This document shows, piece by piece, positions 1 through 9,141 of a stretch of 64,000 bases of DNA. The stretch's first letter is position 1, and each line of letters begins with the position of its first letter. The stretch spans positions 62,001 through 126,000 of the forward strand of contig NZ_JACKTL010000056.1 of assembly GCF_025822245.1 (NCBI RefSeq). The letters are read 5' to 3'. Source of the DNA: Mycolicibacterium hodleri (lineage in GTDB: Bacteria > Actinomycetota > Actinomycetes > Mycobacteriales > Mycobacteriaceae). The translations under genes and the position numbers were made by a program. The notes beneath the pieces are model-generated. The model saw only the letters and a list, made by a program, of their open reading frames with translations, made no database searches and was not told the origin of the DNA.

Positions 1-812
1 TCCAGGTCGGCCGTCGCACCGGCTTCCTGAATGTGGTAGCCGGAGATGGAGATCGAGTTGTACTTCGGCATCTTGACGCTGGTGTATCCGAAGATGTCGG
101 AGATGATCCGCATCGACGCCTCGGGCGGATAGATGTAGGTGTTGCGGACCATGAACTCCTTGAGGATGTCGTTCTGGATGGTCCCCGCCAGCTTCTCCGG
201 CGGCACGCCCTGCTCCTCGGCGGCGGCGACGTACAGCGCCAGAATCGGCAGGACGGCGCCGTTCATGGTCATCGACACCGACACCGTCGACAGGTCGATG
301 CCGTCGAACAGCTGTCGCATGTCGAGGATCGAGTCGATGGCCACCCCGGCCATGCCGACGTCGCCCGCCACCCGGGGGTGGTCGGAGTCGTAGCCGCGGT
401 GGGTCGCCAGGTCGAACGCGACCGACAACCCCTTCTGTCCCGCGGCGAGGTTGCGCCGGTAGAAGGCGTTGGACTCGGCAGCGGTGGAGAAGCCGGCGTA
501 CTGCCGGATGGTCCACGGCTGGTTGACGTACATCGTCGGGTACGGGCCGCGCACGAACGGCGGTGCACCGGGAAAGCTCTCGAGTGGGTAGCCGGCCTCG
601 ACGACGGCGTCCCGATCGGCGGCGACGTAGACCGGTTTGACCTCGACGCCCTCCGGGGTCAGCCAGTCGAGCTGATCGGCGGTGTAACCGTGCGCGGCCG
701 CCGCGGCGGACACCAGTTGGTCGACGTCCTCGTGGGTCGGCGCGGCCGGGGTCACGTCACCGTGCAGGGGGACGTCGGCGAAGTTGACGATCCTGGGCTC
801 CAAAGCCGTCAT
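1..812 (-). CDS. mutB: methylmalonyl-CoA mutase large subunit MutB (3' end cut by window edge)
   Basis: Only the first 270 residues are present; the gene runs off the left end of the window. The protein is the catalytic alpha subunit, which interconverts methylmalonyl-CoA and succinyl-CoA with adenosylcobalamin in propionyl-CoA use. The N-terminal TIM-barrel half is clear: residues 92-109 carry the TMY...PWTIRQYAGFS substrate-binding stretch, and residues 258-266 carry GYHIQEAGA with the active-site His. The C-terminal B12 domain (DxHxxG) is outside the window. The ATG lies one base after the mutA stop (TGACATG), so the two are translationally coupled. Identification is by family recall and is secure. 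Confidence 0.97.
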   Translation of the reverse strand, partial: MTALEPRIVNFADVPLHGDVTPAAPTHEDVDQLVSAAAAAHGYTADQLDWLTPEGVEVKPVYVAADRDAVVEAGYPLESFPGAPPFVRGPYPTMYVNQPWTIRQYAGFSTAAESNAFYRRNLAAGQKGLSVAFDLATHRGYDSDHPRVAGDVGMAGVAIDSILDMRQLFDGIDLSTVSVSMTMNGAVLPILALYVAAAEEQGVPPEKLAGTIQNDILKEFMVRNTYIYPPEASMRIISDIFGYTSVKMPKYNSISISGYHIQEAGATADL

Positions 813-813
813 G

Positions 814-2697
814 TCAGGCCCCCAATCGTGTGAGCAGCGTCGACAGCGCGTCGATCGCGTCGATCTTGGCGGTGAGGTATTCGTCGGGTGGGTCGGTCGC
901 GTCGGCGACGGCCGTTGCCGGTCCGGCCAGGTAGACGTGGGCGACGCCGGCGTCGCGCGCGGCGCGCACCACCTCGGATGCCTCCTCGGCGTAGCGCGCG
1001 TCCGTTCCGCAGATCACCACGGCGGCCGGCTCCCCGGCCTCGGTGACGGCCTGGGCCACGCCGGCCGCGCTCACCGTGCCGGGGTTGACGGTCTCGACTC
1101 CCCCGGAGGCCAGCAGGTTGGCGGCGAAGGAGGTGCGAACGTTGTGTTCGGCCAGCGGTCCCACCGGGAGCAGCAGTGCCTGCGGCCGGGCGCCGTGGGC
1201 GGCCAGGTGGGCGTCCGACCGGTCACGCAGGGCCTCGAAACCCGCGGCGTAGCGCGCCACCGACGACGTCGAGTCGGATGGCGGGAGCGGTGCTTCGGCG
1301 AGATTGGGATATTCGTTGACCCCGGTCAGCGCGGTGCGCCGGTGTGCGACGTCGTCGCTCCTGGCGTCGCGGACCAGGCCGATCTGGGTGGCGACGTGGT
1401 CGCGGGCGTCGACGAATCCGCCTCGGGCCTCGACGTCCTGGAAGTGTCGCCAGGCCTCTTCGGTGAGCCGGCGGGTCAGGTCCTCGACGAACCAGGAGCC
1501 GGCGGCCGGGTCGAGCACGCGGCCGAGGTGCGACTCCTCCAGCAGCAGAAGTTGGGTGTTGCGTGCCATTCGACGCGCGAAAGTCCGTGCCACCGCAGGC
1601 AATCCACCGGGGATGGAGCTGTCGAACTCGTGCACCTGGACGGTGTCGGCCCCGCCCACCCCCGCGCCGAAGGCGGCGAGCGTGGTGCGCAGCATGTTCA
1701 CCCAGGGGTCGCGCTGGGCCATCATGGCTCGCGAGGTGACGGCATGAATCGTCGCCGCGCCCGCCTCGGGATGTCCCACGACCTCGGCCACCCTGGCCCA
1801 GAGTTGCCGGGCGGCCCGCAACTTGGCGATGGTCATGAACTGGTCGTCGTCGGCGCCGTAGCGGAACGCGATCTGCGCGAGCGCATCTGGGGCGGAGACA
1901 CCGCCGTCGCACAGCAGGCGAAGGTAGGACACCCCGGCGGCGACGGCCCCGGCGAGCTCCCACGACGCGCTGGCGCCGAGGTCGTGCAGACCGGCCCCGT
2001 CGACGGTCACGGCCCGCACGCCACCGCCGAAGTCGGTCAGCGTGGCGGCGGTCGTCACCACCTCGTCGACGGTCGGCGCGTCGCGGTCGGCTAGCACGGC
2101 CGTCAGCGGATCGGCGCCGAGGTCGACCGACAGGCTCCGGCGCGCGTCGCCGTCGAAGCCGGACACCAGTGCCAGCACGGCCTGGGCGGCGGCGACGTAG
2201 TCCGCGCCGGCCTCCAGGATCACCGGAACCAGGTCGAGGAACACTCCCTCGAGCAGCCGGTCGAGCTCGGCCACGGGGACCTCGTTCGCCCCGCCGACCC
2301 GCAGCACCAGCGCGCTCACCCCGTCGACGAGCGCGCTCAGCACGGCGTCGTTGCCGTCGGAGACCGCCGGTTGCCCGGCGATCGGGAACGACTCGGCAAC
2401 CTTCCATCCCGAGGTGACGTCGCGACGGGCGTCACCGCCTCGCACGTAGGGCCAGTGACCCGGCAGCGAGGGCTCGGGGAGCGCGTCGAGGGCGGTGTAC
2501 AGCGGGCGGACGGGAAAGCCCTCGTAGGTGGGTGAGTCCAGAAGCCGCTCGGGTTCGGCGCCCAGGTCGGCGGGATCCTTGCGGCTGCTCTTGGCCAACA
2601 CCCCGGCAACGGCAGCGCGCCACTGATCACGGTCGGACTCGACGACGCCGAGTCTCGAACTGGACACCTGTTCGGACACTGTTGACTCCCCTGTCAT
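814..2697 (-). CDS. mutA: methylmalonyl-CoA mutase small subunit MutA
   Basis: 627 residues, normal length for the beta (non-catalytic) subunit of the heterodimeric actinobacterial mutase. The barrel domain resembles MutB but is divergent, and the C-terminal Rossmann-like region (about 500-627, VVICGTDARYAEEA) lacks the DxHxxG cobalamin-ligand motif, as is known for this subunit. It sits directly upstream of mutB in an operon. The ATG at 2697 has a weak AAGG about 7 bases upstream. The 148-bp gap to the divergent TVP38 gene must hold the operon promoter; I see no confident regulator box there, only a short CGCCG-tca-CGGCG repeat. Confidence 0.96.
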   Translation of the reverse strand: MTGESTVSEQVSSSRLGVVESDRDQWRAAVAGVLAKSSRKDPADLGAEPERLLDSPTYEGFPVRPLYTALDALPEPSLPGHWPYVRGGDARRDVTSGWKVAESFPIAGQPAVSDGNDAVLSALVDGVSALVLRVGGANEVPVAELDRLLEGVFLDLVPVILEAGADYVAAAQAVLALVSGFDGDARRSLSVDLGADPLTAVLADRDAPTVDEVVTTAATLTDFGGGVRAVTVDGAGLHDLGASASWELAGAVAAGVSYLRLLCDGGVSAPDALAQIAFRYGADDDQFMTIAKLRAARQLWARVAEVVGHPEAGAATIHAVTSRAMMAQRDPWVNMLRTTLAAFGAGVGGADTVQVHEFDSSIPGGLPAVARTFARRMARNTQLLLLEESHLGRVLDPAAGSWFVEDLTRRLTEEAWRHFQDVEARGGFVDARDHVATQIGLVRDARSDDVAHRRTALTGVNEYPNLAEAPLPPSDSTSSVARYAAGFEALRDRSDAHLAAHGARPQALLLPVGPLAEHNVRTSFAANLLASGGVETVNPGTVSAAGVAQAVTEAGEPAAVVICGTDARYAEEASEVVRAARDAGVAHVYLAGPATAVADATDPPDEYLTAKIDAIDALSTLLTRLGA

Positions 2698-2845
2698 CGA
2701 CCTTGATGCAGCGTGTGACTTGACAACTGTCCATCAGGCTAAATGATCGCCGTCACGGCGCGAACCGGCAGACCCGAGGCTACTGACGGGTAGCTCCGTC
2801 GCGTCGTCTCGAAGGACTGCCCGACGCCCCGTACTCTCGGGAGAC

Positions 2846-3586
2846 GTGAAGCGGACAGTCAGCACGTTGCGTGCGGTGCGGGGCGCAATCGTGGCCACCG
2901 CGGCCCAGGTTCCGCGGCGCAAGCTGGTGGCCGTCGTGGCCGCCGCTGTGATTCTCGTCGCAGTCGCCTATCTGGTCCCCTTGCCCACCGCGGTGCAGAT
3001 GCGCGACTGGGCCACGTCCGCGGGTCCGTGGTTCCCCCTGGCGTTCTTCCTCGCCCACGTGGTCGTCACCATCTTCCCGTTCCCGAGGACCGCGTTCACC
3101 CTGTCGGCGGGTCTGCTGTTCGGCCCCTGGCTCGGCGTGTCACTGGCCGTCGTGGCGTCCACGATCAGCGCGGTGGTCGCACTGTTCCTGGTCCGCGCCG
3201 CCGGACTTCAGCTCAACCGGCTGGTGTCGCACCCGCGGGTGGAGATGGTCGACGCACGACTGCGGCAGCGCGGGTGGCCGACGGTGCTCTCCATGCGCAT
3301 GATCCCCGCGGTGCCGTTCTCGGTACTCAACTACGCCGCAGGCGCGTCGGCCGTCCGGCCCGTGCCGTTCGCGGTCGCGTCGTTCGTCGGTCTGCTGCCC
3401 GGCACGGCGGCGATCGTGATCCTGGGCGACGCCCTGACGGGAAACGTCAGCCCGCTGCTGTTCCTGGTGTCCGCGGCCACCGCCAGCTTGGGCGTCGCGG
3501 GACTTTTCTACGAGATCCGCAGCCACCGCCGCCACGCCAAGCAGGCCGACGCCGACCCGTTGCCTAGCGCGACTCCGGCCCCCTGA
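2846..3586 (+). CDS. TVP38/TMEM64 (VTT domain) membrane protein
   Basis: 246 residues with about five to six hydrophobic segments. The VTT/SNARE-associated signature is visible: FPFPRTAFTLSAGLLFGPW near residues 74-92, an RxxGWPTVLSMRMIPAVPFS stretch near 143-163 and a conserved NYAAG after it. This is the DedA-like family of membrane proteins; the substrate in mycobacteria is not known. It matches the position of Rv1491c, next to mutAB. The GTG start at 2846 follows GGGAG closely and a TACTCT -10-like box at 2832-2837, so the mRNA leader would be very short. Its 3' end overlaps the convergent DoxX-like gene by 23 bases. Confidence 0.85.
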   Translation: MKRTVSTLRAVRGAIVATAAQVPRRKLVAVVAAAVILVAVAYLVPLPTAVQMRDWATSAGPWFPLAFFLAHVVVTIFPFPRTAFTLSAGLLFGPWLGVSLAVVASTISAVVALFLVRAAGLQLNRLVSHPRVEMVDARLRQRGWPTVLSMRMIPAVPFSVLNYAAGASAVRPVPFAVASFVGLLPGTAAIVILGDALTGNVSPLLFLVSAATASLGVAGLFYEIRSHRRHAKQADADPLPSATPAP

Positions 3587-3920
3587 CGGTCATCGCGCCG
3601 AACAAGCCAAGGAACGACGTCGCGGCGACGAGGCCGGGGCTCCAGTCCCTGGCCCGAACGTGGAAGGCCACGGCCAGCACGAAGTACACGGTCAACATGA
3701 ACGTGGTCAGGCGGGCCAGCCGCGGGAAGCGGTACACCGACAGCAGGCCGACGGCCGAGGCGGCCTTGACGACCGGGATCACCGGCCGCAGTTCCTCGGC
3801 CAGGCCGACGTCGTCGAAGGCCTTCTTGATGGGTGCGACCATCAGGGCGCATGCCACGGCGTCGCCGGCCTGCATCGCCGCGAGGGCCGCGTAGGTCCGC
3901 GTCGACGTCAGCGCGCTCAC
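3564..3920 (-). CDS. DoxX-like small membrane protein
   Basis: 118 residues with four predicted membrane helices and the DoxX-like pattern (F-DDVGLAEELRPVIPVVKAAS, then FPRLARL). The reading frame stays open upstream to 4100, but the GTG at 3920 forms a GTGA overlap with the stop of the SPFH gene, the usual coupling in this region, and gives the correct DoxX-like length. The function is unproven; some DoxX proteins act in thiol-stress membrane complexes. It is the last gene of the NfeD-SPFH-DoxX operon and converges on the TVP38 gene. Confidence 0.72.
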   Translation of the reverse strand: MSALTSTRTYAALAAMQAGDAVACALMVAPIKKAFDDVGLAEELRPVIPVVKAASAVGLLSVYRFPRLARLTTFMLTVYFVLAVAFHVRARDWSPGLVAATSFLGLFGAMTVRGPESR

Positions 3921-5128
3921 TCGTGGTCCCGGTTCCCGTGGCGAGGCTGCGAGTAGTCGGTCGCGGGCGGCTGCGCCTGCTGCGACAGCGGGGCGTACTG
4001 CGGCGTCCCGTCGATCGCACCCTGGACGGGCGTACGCGCCTCGGCGACCGCCTGCGCGACGGCCTGGGCGATCTCCGGATCGGACTTCGTGTTGAACCAC
4101 TCCGCGACCTCGGCCGAGTCGTCCTCCGGCTTGGGCAGGTCCTCCTCCACCGGGGACGGCTGATAGCGGAACACGCCGTCTTCGCCGGGGGCGCCCAGCA
4201 TCTTGGTGAAGCCCTGCAGCGCCGTCCCGAAGTCGCTGGGCACCAACCAGACCTTGTTCGCCTCGCCCTTCGCCATCAGCGGCAGGGTCTGCAGGTACTG
4301 GTAGGCCAGCATCTCGGGGGTCGGACGACCCGCCTTGATCGCCGCGAACGTCTTCTCGATGGCCTTGGCCTGACCCTGCGCCTGGAGGTAGGACGCGGCG
4401 CGCTCGCCCTGGGCCCGCAGCATCCGGGACTGCCGGTCCGCCTCGGCCGCCAGAATCGCCGCCTGCTTGGCGCCCTCCGCGGAGAGGATCTGGGCCTGCT
4501 TCTGGCCCTCGGCCTGCTTGATCGAGGCCTCCCGGTTGCCCTCGGCGGTCAGAATCATGGCGCGCTTCTCGCGGTCGGCCCGCATCTGCTTCTCCATCGA
4601 GTCCTGGATGGACGGCGGCGGGTCGATGCTGCGCAGTTCGACCCGGGCCACGCGAAGGCCCCAGCGGCCGGTGGCCTCGTCGAGCACTCCGCGGAGCTGA
4701 CCGTTGATCTGGTCGCGCGAGGTCAGGGCCTGCTCGAGGGTCATGCCGCCGACCACGTTGCGCAGCGTGGTGGTGGTCAACTGCTCCACGCCGACGATGT
4801 AGTTGCTGATCGCATACACCGCGGCCTGGGGCTCGGTGACCTGGAAGTAGACGACCGTGTCGATGTTGACGGTCAGGTTGTCCTCGGTGATGACCGGCTG
4901 CGGCGGGAACGACACGACCCGCTCCCGCAGGTCGACCCTGGCGCGAATCTTGTCGACGAACGGCAACAGCAACGTCAGCTGACCCGAGACGGTCTTGCTG
5001 TAGCGGCCGAGGCGTTCGATCACCGCCGCCTCGGCCTGCGGGATCACCTTCACCGACTTCACGACCACGATGATCGCGAAGATCACCAGCACCGCCGCCA
5101 CGATCAGCCCGAACAAAGCACCATCCAT
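3917..5128 (-). CDS. SPFH/Band 7 (stomatin-like) membrane protein
   Basis: 403 residues. One N-terminal membrane helix (about 7-25) is followed by the Band 7 domain (about 28-190, with VIERLGRYSKT and LLPFVDK), an Ala/Glu/Lys-rich coiled coil (about 190-265, repeated AEG/EAxRQAxILxAEG units) and a Pro/Gln-rich acidic tail. It belongs to the slipin/paraslipin group that forms membrane microdomain scaffolds and pairs with NfeD proteins. The NfeD partner lies 19 bases upstream on the same strand (Rv1488-Rv1487 arrangement). Whether a mycobacterial partner protease exists is not visible here. Confidence 0.93.
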   Translation of the reverse strand: MDGALFGLIVAAVLVIFAIIVVVKSVKVIPQAEAAVIERLGRYSKTVSGQLTLLLPFVDKIRARVDLRERVVSFPPQPVITEDNLTVNIDTVVYFQVTEPQAAVYAISNYIVGVEQLTTTTLRNVVGGMTLEQALTSRDQINGQLRGVLDEATGRWGLRVARVELRSIDPPPSIQDSMEKQMRADREKRAMILTAEGNREASIKQAEGQKQAQILSAEGAKQAAILAAEADRQSRMLRAQGERAASYLQAQGQAKAIEKTFAAIKAGRPTPEMLAYQYLQTLPLMAKGEANKVWLVPSDFGTALQGFTKMLGAPGEDGVFRYQPSPVEEDLPKPEDDSAEVAEWFNTKSDPEIAQAVAQAVAEARTPVQGAIDGTPQYAPLSQQAQPPATDYSQPRHGNRDHE

Positions 5129-5147
5129 GAGCCGTTCCTCCCTAGGT

Positions 5148-5585
5148 TCAGATGACCTTGAAGACGACCGCGGTGGCGCCGTCGATGCGCACCACCGTCA
5201 CGTGGTCACCTGGTTCGTACACTTCGTCGTCGTCGAGGGGCCGGGCCGTCCAGACCTGTCCGTCGAGCTTCACCTGGCCCTCGTGACGCGCAACCCTGTC
5301 GAGCACCAGCGCACTCTTGCCTTCGAGTGCCTTCATCGGCTCCGGGAGGCCGGTGCCCGCGGCGAACCTCCGTCGCAACGCGGGCCGAACCGCCACCAGA
5401 AGCAGGATCGAGACGACGGCGAACACGATGCCGTCGACCCAGACCGGGCCGCCGAACACCGCGTTGGCACCGGCGGCCGACAACGCTCCGCCACCGAGCA
5501 TCAGCAGGAAGAGATCGCCGGTCAGCGCTTCGGCACCGGCCAGCGCCAACGCTGCCACCAGCCAGATCAGCGCGCCCATCTTCAC
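5148..5585 (-). CDS. NfeD-like membrane protein
   Basis: 145 residues: two to three membrane helices within the first 75 residues, then a small C-terminal OB-fold domain (about 80-145, KSALVLDRVARHEGQVKLDG ... YEPGDHVTVVRIDG), the standard short NfeD (NfeD1b) architecture without the ClpP-like protease domain. It is the first gene of the NfeD-SPFH-DoxX operon. The start is GTG at 5585 or ATG at 5579; I give the longer form. It is divergent from the gene at 5639 with a 53-bp shared promoter gap. Confidence 0.9.
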   Translation of the reverse strand: MKMGALIWLVAALALAGAEALTGDLFLLMLGGGALSAAGANAVFGGPVWVDGIVFAVVSILLLVAVRPALRRRFAAGTGLPEPMKALEGKSALVLDRVARHEGQVKLDGQVWTARPLDDDEVYEPGDHVTVVRIDGATAVVFKVI

Positions 5586-5638
5586 AGCCTACTGGCAATC
5601 TCCCTCGCCAAGCCGTCGACGACTACACTCCGTGGATC

Positions 5639-6514
5639 ATGTGGTGCCCCAGTGTCTCCCTGTCGGTCTGGGCGAACGCCTGGCTCGCCGGCGTCGCCGC
5701 GCCCGACGACGTCTTGGACGCGTTGTCGCTATGGGCGCCAAGGCATTCCGTCACCGCGTACGATTCCGTCGCGGCCGACCGGACCGGCCTGCCGTGGCCC
5801 GATCTCACCGACGCGGGCGCCGTGTCACTGCTGCAGACGCTGCGCACGGCAGCGGGGCCACCGACCGGCGAGCCCGCGATGGCCGTCGCCCTGCCCGTCC
5901 CAGGAGACGTCCGCGGACTCCCCGCGGGCACCCAGTTCACCGTCGACGCGATCTCCGCCGGTGAGGCGCTCATCGTGTCGCACGGCACGACCAGCGCGGT
6001 CGGCTTGGTGCCCGAGTTCGCCTACGACGAAACCGATCCTGACTACGACCTCACCGACGACGAGTCGACCGACCACTACCCGGAGCCGATCGCGCTGGCG
6101 TGGACGGTGTACTCGATGCCAGAGGTGCCCCTGCGCGAACATCTCGACCTCGGTCACGAAGAGTACGAACTGCGCTCCGCCGTCCGCTCGGCCGCCGACG
6201 CCCTGGTGACGTTGCGGGCCGGGATGACCTCCGCCGACGTCGCCGACCCGCGCGGGCTCGTCGAGCAGGTGCTCGAGTCGGCCCGCCTGCATCGGGCGCC
6301 CGATCACGCACCGGAGCGCGCGCTGCGGGTCCTGGAGAACGCCGCGCACGTCGACGCGATCATCACGGTCAGCTCCGGGCTGATGCCGATCGGACTTCAG
6401 TCGTCCTCGGAGATGCAGATCGCCAACGACGCGCTGCGACCCCTCGTCGGGGTGGTGCGGTCGGCGCGGATGGCGGCCGTCAGCGCGATTCTGCAGTCGG
6501 CCTGGCGTCGCTAG
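5639..6514 (+). CDS. conserved mycobacterial hypothetical protein (Rv1486c type)
   Basis: 291 residues, soluble, acidic, no signal peptide and no domain that I recognise. The frame is open upstream to 5327, but that part overlaps NfeD on the other strand. The ATG at 5639 (MWCPSVSLSVWANAW) is placed three bases after a predicted transcription start, since a TACACT -10 box lies at 5624-5629. It occupies the Rv1486c position between nfeD and hemH. Its last 35 bases overlap the 3' end of hemH. No function can be assigned. Confidence 0.8.
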   Translation: MWCPSVSLSVWANAWLAGVAAPDDVLDALSLWAPRHSVTAYDSVAADRTGLPWPDLTDAGAVSLLQTLRTAAGPPTGEPAMAVALPVPGDVRGLPAGTQFTVDAISAGEALIVSHGTTSAVGLVPEFAYDETDPDYDLTDDESTDHYPEPIALAWTVYSMPEVPLREHLDLGHEEYELRSAVRSAADALVTLRAGMTSADVADPRGLVEQVLESARLHRAPDHAPERALRVLENAAHVDAIITVSSGLMPIGLQSSSEMQIANDALRPLVGVVRSARMAAVSAILQSAWRR

Positions 6515-7526
6515 AACAGTTCGGCGTACACAGCGAACCATTGACGCTGAACCCGTACCCGGGCACGCGTCCCCCGCCGACCCTGACCGGTTCGCGGCCC
6601 TCGCGCACCTCGTCGAGGAGGTCGAGTGCGAGCCGGGCGAACCGCGGCTGCGCGTTCGGCGTGGTGGCCCGCGCCAAGACCACCCCCGCCGCGTCGGCCT
6701 GCTCCTTGAGCTCGTTGTCCAGATCCCAGACCACCTCGATGTGGTCGGCGACGAATCCGATGGGACACACGATGACGGCGCGGGTGCCTGCCTCGGCCAG
6801 CGCGGTGAGCTGATCGGAGACGTCGGGCTCCAGCCACGGCACCTGCGGCGGGCCGGACCGGGACTGCCACACCTGGTCGTACTCGGCGTAGCCCGCGGCG
6901 GCGGCGACCAGGCCGGCGGAGTGTGCGACCTGCCGGGCGTAGAGGTCTTGGCCGCACCGCGACGCGGCGCGCAACGGGATGGAGTGCGCGGTGAAGACCA
7001 GGCGCGCGTCGGCGCGGAGCTCGTCGGGAAGGGTGGCGGCGGCCTCGGCGATGCCGTCGGCGAACATCTCGACCAACAGCGGATGGTCGAAGTACTGGCG
7101 CAGCTTGACCAATTCCGGCGCCTCCGGTCCGACCGCGGCCCTGGCCCGGAAGACGTCCTCCTGGTACTGGGTGCACCCCGAGTAGCCGCCCCACGCCGAG
7201 GTGGTGAACACCGCGGCCCGGCGGATCCCGTCGTCACGCATGGCGGCGACGGTGTCCTCGACGAACGGGTTCCAGTTGCGGTTGCCGAAGTACACCGGCA
7301 CGGGTGTTCCGCGTTCGGCGAGCTGTCGTTCGATCTGCTCGATCAAAGCCCGGTTGATGCCGTTGATCGGCGAGACGCCACCGAAGTGCAGATAGTGCTC
7401 GGCCACGGCGTCGAGCCGCGCCGGCGGGATGTTGCGACCGCGGGTCACGTTCTCCAGGAACGGACGTACCTGCTCGGGCCCCTCGGGACCACCGAAGGAC
7501 AGCAGCAGCAGCGCGTCGAATTCCAT
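6480..7526 (-). CDS. hemH: ferrochelatase (coproporphyrin ferrochelatase)
   Basis: 348 residues. The enzyme inserts Fe2+ into the porphyrin; in actinobacteria the usual substrate is coproporphyrin III. Visible family signatures are LLLSFGGPEGPEQVRPFLENV at the N-terminus, FTAHSIPLRA (metal-channel His) near residue 165, and VCPIGFVADHIEVVWDLD near 255. The C-terminus carries NGSLCTPNC, the cysteines that together with an internal Cys hold a [2Fe-2S] cluster in mycobacterial ferrochelatases. The ATG directly abuts the inhA stop codon (TAAATG), giving the fabG1-inhA-hemH operon seen in other mycobacteria. Confidence 0.97.
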   Translation of the reverse strand: MEFDALLLLSFGGPEGPEQVRPFLENVTRGRNIPPARLDAVAEHYLHFGGVSPINGINRALIEQIERQLAERGTPVPVYFGNRNWNPFVEDTVAAMRDDGIRRAAVFTTSAWGGYSGCTQYQEDVFRARAAVGPEAPELVKLRQYFDHPLLVEMFADGIAEAAATLPDELRADARLVFTAHSIPLRAASRCGQDLYARQVAHSAGLVAAAAGYAEYDQVWQSRSGPPQVPWLEPDVSDQLTALAEAGTRAVIVCPIGFVADHIEVVWDLDNELKEQADAAGVVLARATTPNAQPRFARLALDLLDEVREGREPVRVGGGRVPGYGFSVNGSLCTPNCSSDARPTAESR

Positions 7527-8336
7527 TTACAGCAACTGGGTGCTGGCGCCGCCGTCGGCGTAGACGACGGTGCCGGTGGTGGCGGGCAACCAATCGGACA
7601 TCAACGCGCACACCGTCTTTGCGACCGGCGTCGGATCCTTCATGTTCCAGCCCAGGGGCGCGCGCTGATCCCAGCCCTCTTCGAGCAGCTTCATCTGGTC
7701 GCCGGCCTCGGCACCAAGGGCACCACCGACGATGGCGCTCATCGCCAGCGTCCGAATGGGTCCGGCGGCAACGAGATTGGAGCGGACGCCGTACTGGCCG
7801 GCCTCGCGCGCGACGAAGCGGTTCACCGACTCCAACGCGCTCTTGGCGACCGTCATCCAGTTGTAGGCGGGCATCGCGCGGGTCGGGTCGAAGTCCATGC
7901 CGACGATGCCGCCACCCGGGTTCATGATCGGCAGCAGCGCCTTGGCAAGGGCCGCATACGAGTACGCGGAGATGTGGATGCCCTTGGCGACGTCCTCGTA
8001 CGGCGCGTCGAAGAACGGGTTGATCCCCATTCCGGTCTGCGGCATGAACCCGATCGAGTGCACGACGCCGTCGAGCTTGTTGCCCTCGCCGATCACCTCG
8101 GTGACGCGCTCCCCCAGGCTCGCGAGGTGCTCGGAGTTCTGCACGTCGAGCTCGAGGAGCGGCGCCGGGTTGGGCAACCGGTCGGCGATGCGCTGGATCA
8201 GCTTCATCCGGTCGAAGCCGGTCAGCACCAGTTCGGCGCCGGCCTCCTGGGCGACCTTCGCGATGTGGAACGCGATCGACGAGTCGGTGATGATCCCCGT
8301 GACGAGGATGCGCTTGCCGTCGAGAAACCCTGCCAT
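7527..8336 (-). CDS. inhA: enoyl-ACP reductase InhA
   Basis: 269 residues, exactly the usual mycobacterial InhA length when started at the ATG at 8336 (MAGFLDGKRI), which has AAGGAC 8 bases upstream. The frame can be read 21 bases further, but without support. It is the NADH-dependent reductase of FAS-II and the isoniazid/ethionamide target. Catalytic Tyr158 and Lys165 are present in YNWMTVAKSA. Positions tied to drug resistance in M. tuberculosis (I16, I21, I47, S94, I194) are all wild type here. It follows fabG1 by 37 bases. Confidence 0.99.
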   Translation of the reverse strand: MAGFLDGKRILVTGIITDSSIAFHIAKVAQEAGAELVLTGFDRMKLIQRIADRLPNPAPLLELDVQNSEHLASLGERVTEVIGEGNKLDGVVHSIGFMPQTGMGINPFFDAPYEDVAKGIHISAYSYAALAKALLPIMNPGGGIVGMDFDPTRAMPAYNWMTVAKSALESVNRFVAREAGQYGVRSNLVAAGPIRTLAMSAIVGGALGAEAGDQMKLLEEGWDQRAPLGWNMKDPTPVAKTVCALMSDWLPATTGTVVYADGGASTQLL

Positions 8337-8373
8337 GTGAAAGTCCTTACTGTTCAAAGGATGTCGATGAGAA

Positions 8374-9099
8374 TTAGTGGCCCATGCCCATGCCGCCGTC
8401 GACCGGGATGACGGCGCCGGCGATGTAACCGGCGTCCTCGGAGGCCAGGAAGCTGACCGCGCCTGCGACGTCGTCGGCGGTGCCGACGCGCTTGGCGGGG
8501 ATGAAGTCCAACGCGCCGGCCTGGATGCGCTCGTCGAGCGAACGCGTCATCTCGGTGTCGATGTAACCGGGGGCCACCACGTTGGCGGTGACGCCGGCCT
8601 TGGACAGTTCACGGGAGATCGAGCGCGCCATGCCGATCAGACCGGCCTTGGCGGCGGCGTAGTTGGCCTGGTTGCCGATGCCCCACATGCCAGACACCGA
8701 GCCGATGTAGATGATGCGCCCAAAGCGCTTGCGCTGCATGCTGCGCGACGCCCGCTGCGTCACCCGGAACGCCCCGGTGAGATTGGCGTTGATGACTTCG
8801 GTGAACCGCTCCTCGGTCATCCGCATCAGGAAGGCGTCCTTCGAGATGCCGGCGTTGGACACCAGCACCTCGACGGGACCCTGGTGCTCCTCGACCTCGG
8901 TGAAGGCCCGGTCGACGGCGGCGTTGTCCGTCACGTCGCACTCCACGCCGAACAGCCCCTCGGGGGCCCCGGATCCGCGGTGCGTGACGGCGACCTTGTG
9001 CCCGTCGGCGGCCAGGCGTTGGGCGATCGCGAGACCGATGCCTCGGTTGCCGCCGGTGACCAGAACGGAGCGGGAAACGAACTCAGGCATGTCCGCCAA
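8374..9099 (-). CDS. fabG1: 3-oxoacyl-ACP reductase FabG1 (MabA)
   Basis: 241 residues, SDR fold with TGGNRGIG cofactor motif near residue 16, NAGIS, catalytic Ser in GSVSG, and YAAAKAG with Tyr/Lys. It carries out the NADPH-dependent keto reduction step of FAS-II for mycolic acid elongation. I chose the TTG at 9099 because AGGTGAGG lies about 8 bases upstream; ATG at 9090 is the alternative. Both give an N-terminus shorter than that of M. tuberculosis MabA. Only 42 bp separate it from the upstream VWA gene, so the promoter, if separate, lies partly inside that gene. Confidence 0.96.
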   Translation of the reverse strand: MADMPEFVSRSVLVTGGNRGIGLAIAQRLAADGHKVAVTHRGSGAPEGLFGVECDVTDNAAVDRAFTEVEEHQGPVEVLVSNAGISKDAFLMRMTEERFTEVINANLTGAFRVTQRASRSMQRKRFGRIIYIGSVSGMWGIGNQANYAAAKAGLIGMARSISRELSKAGVTANVVAPGYIDTEMTRSLDERIQAGALDFIPAKRVGTADDVAGAVSFLASEDAGYIAGAVIPVDGGMGMGH

Positions 9100-9141
9100 C
9101 CTATCGCCTCACCTGGCGATGGCCGAAATCGGCCGCCGACC

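Noticed and set aside
2751..2765. Short CGCCG-tca-CGGCG hairpin in the mutA upstream gap
   Set aside because: A 5-bp GC stem is expected by chance at this base composition, and its position suggests no clear role.
7527..8357. InhA with extra N-terminal residues MNSKDFH
   Set aside because: ATG 8336 gives the standard 269 residues and has AAGGAC 8 bases upstream.
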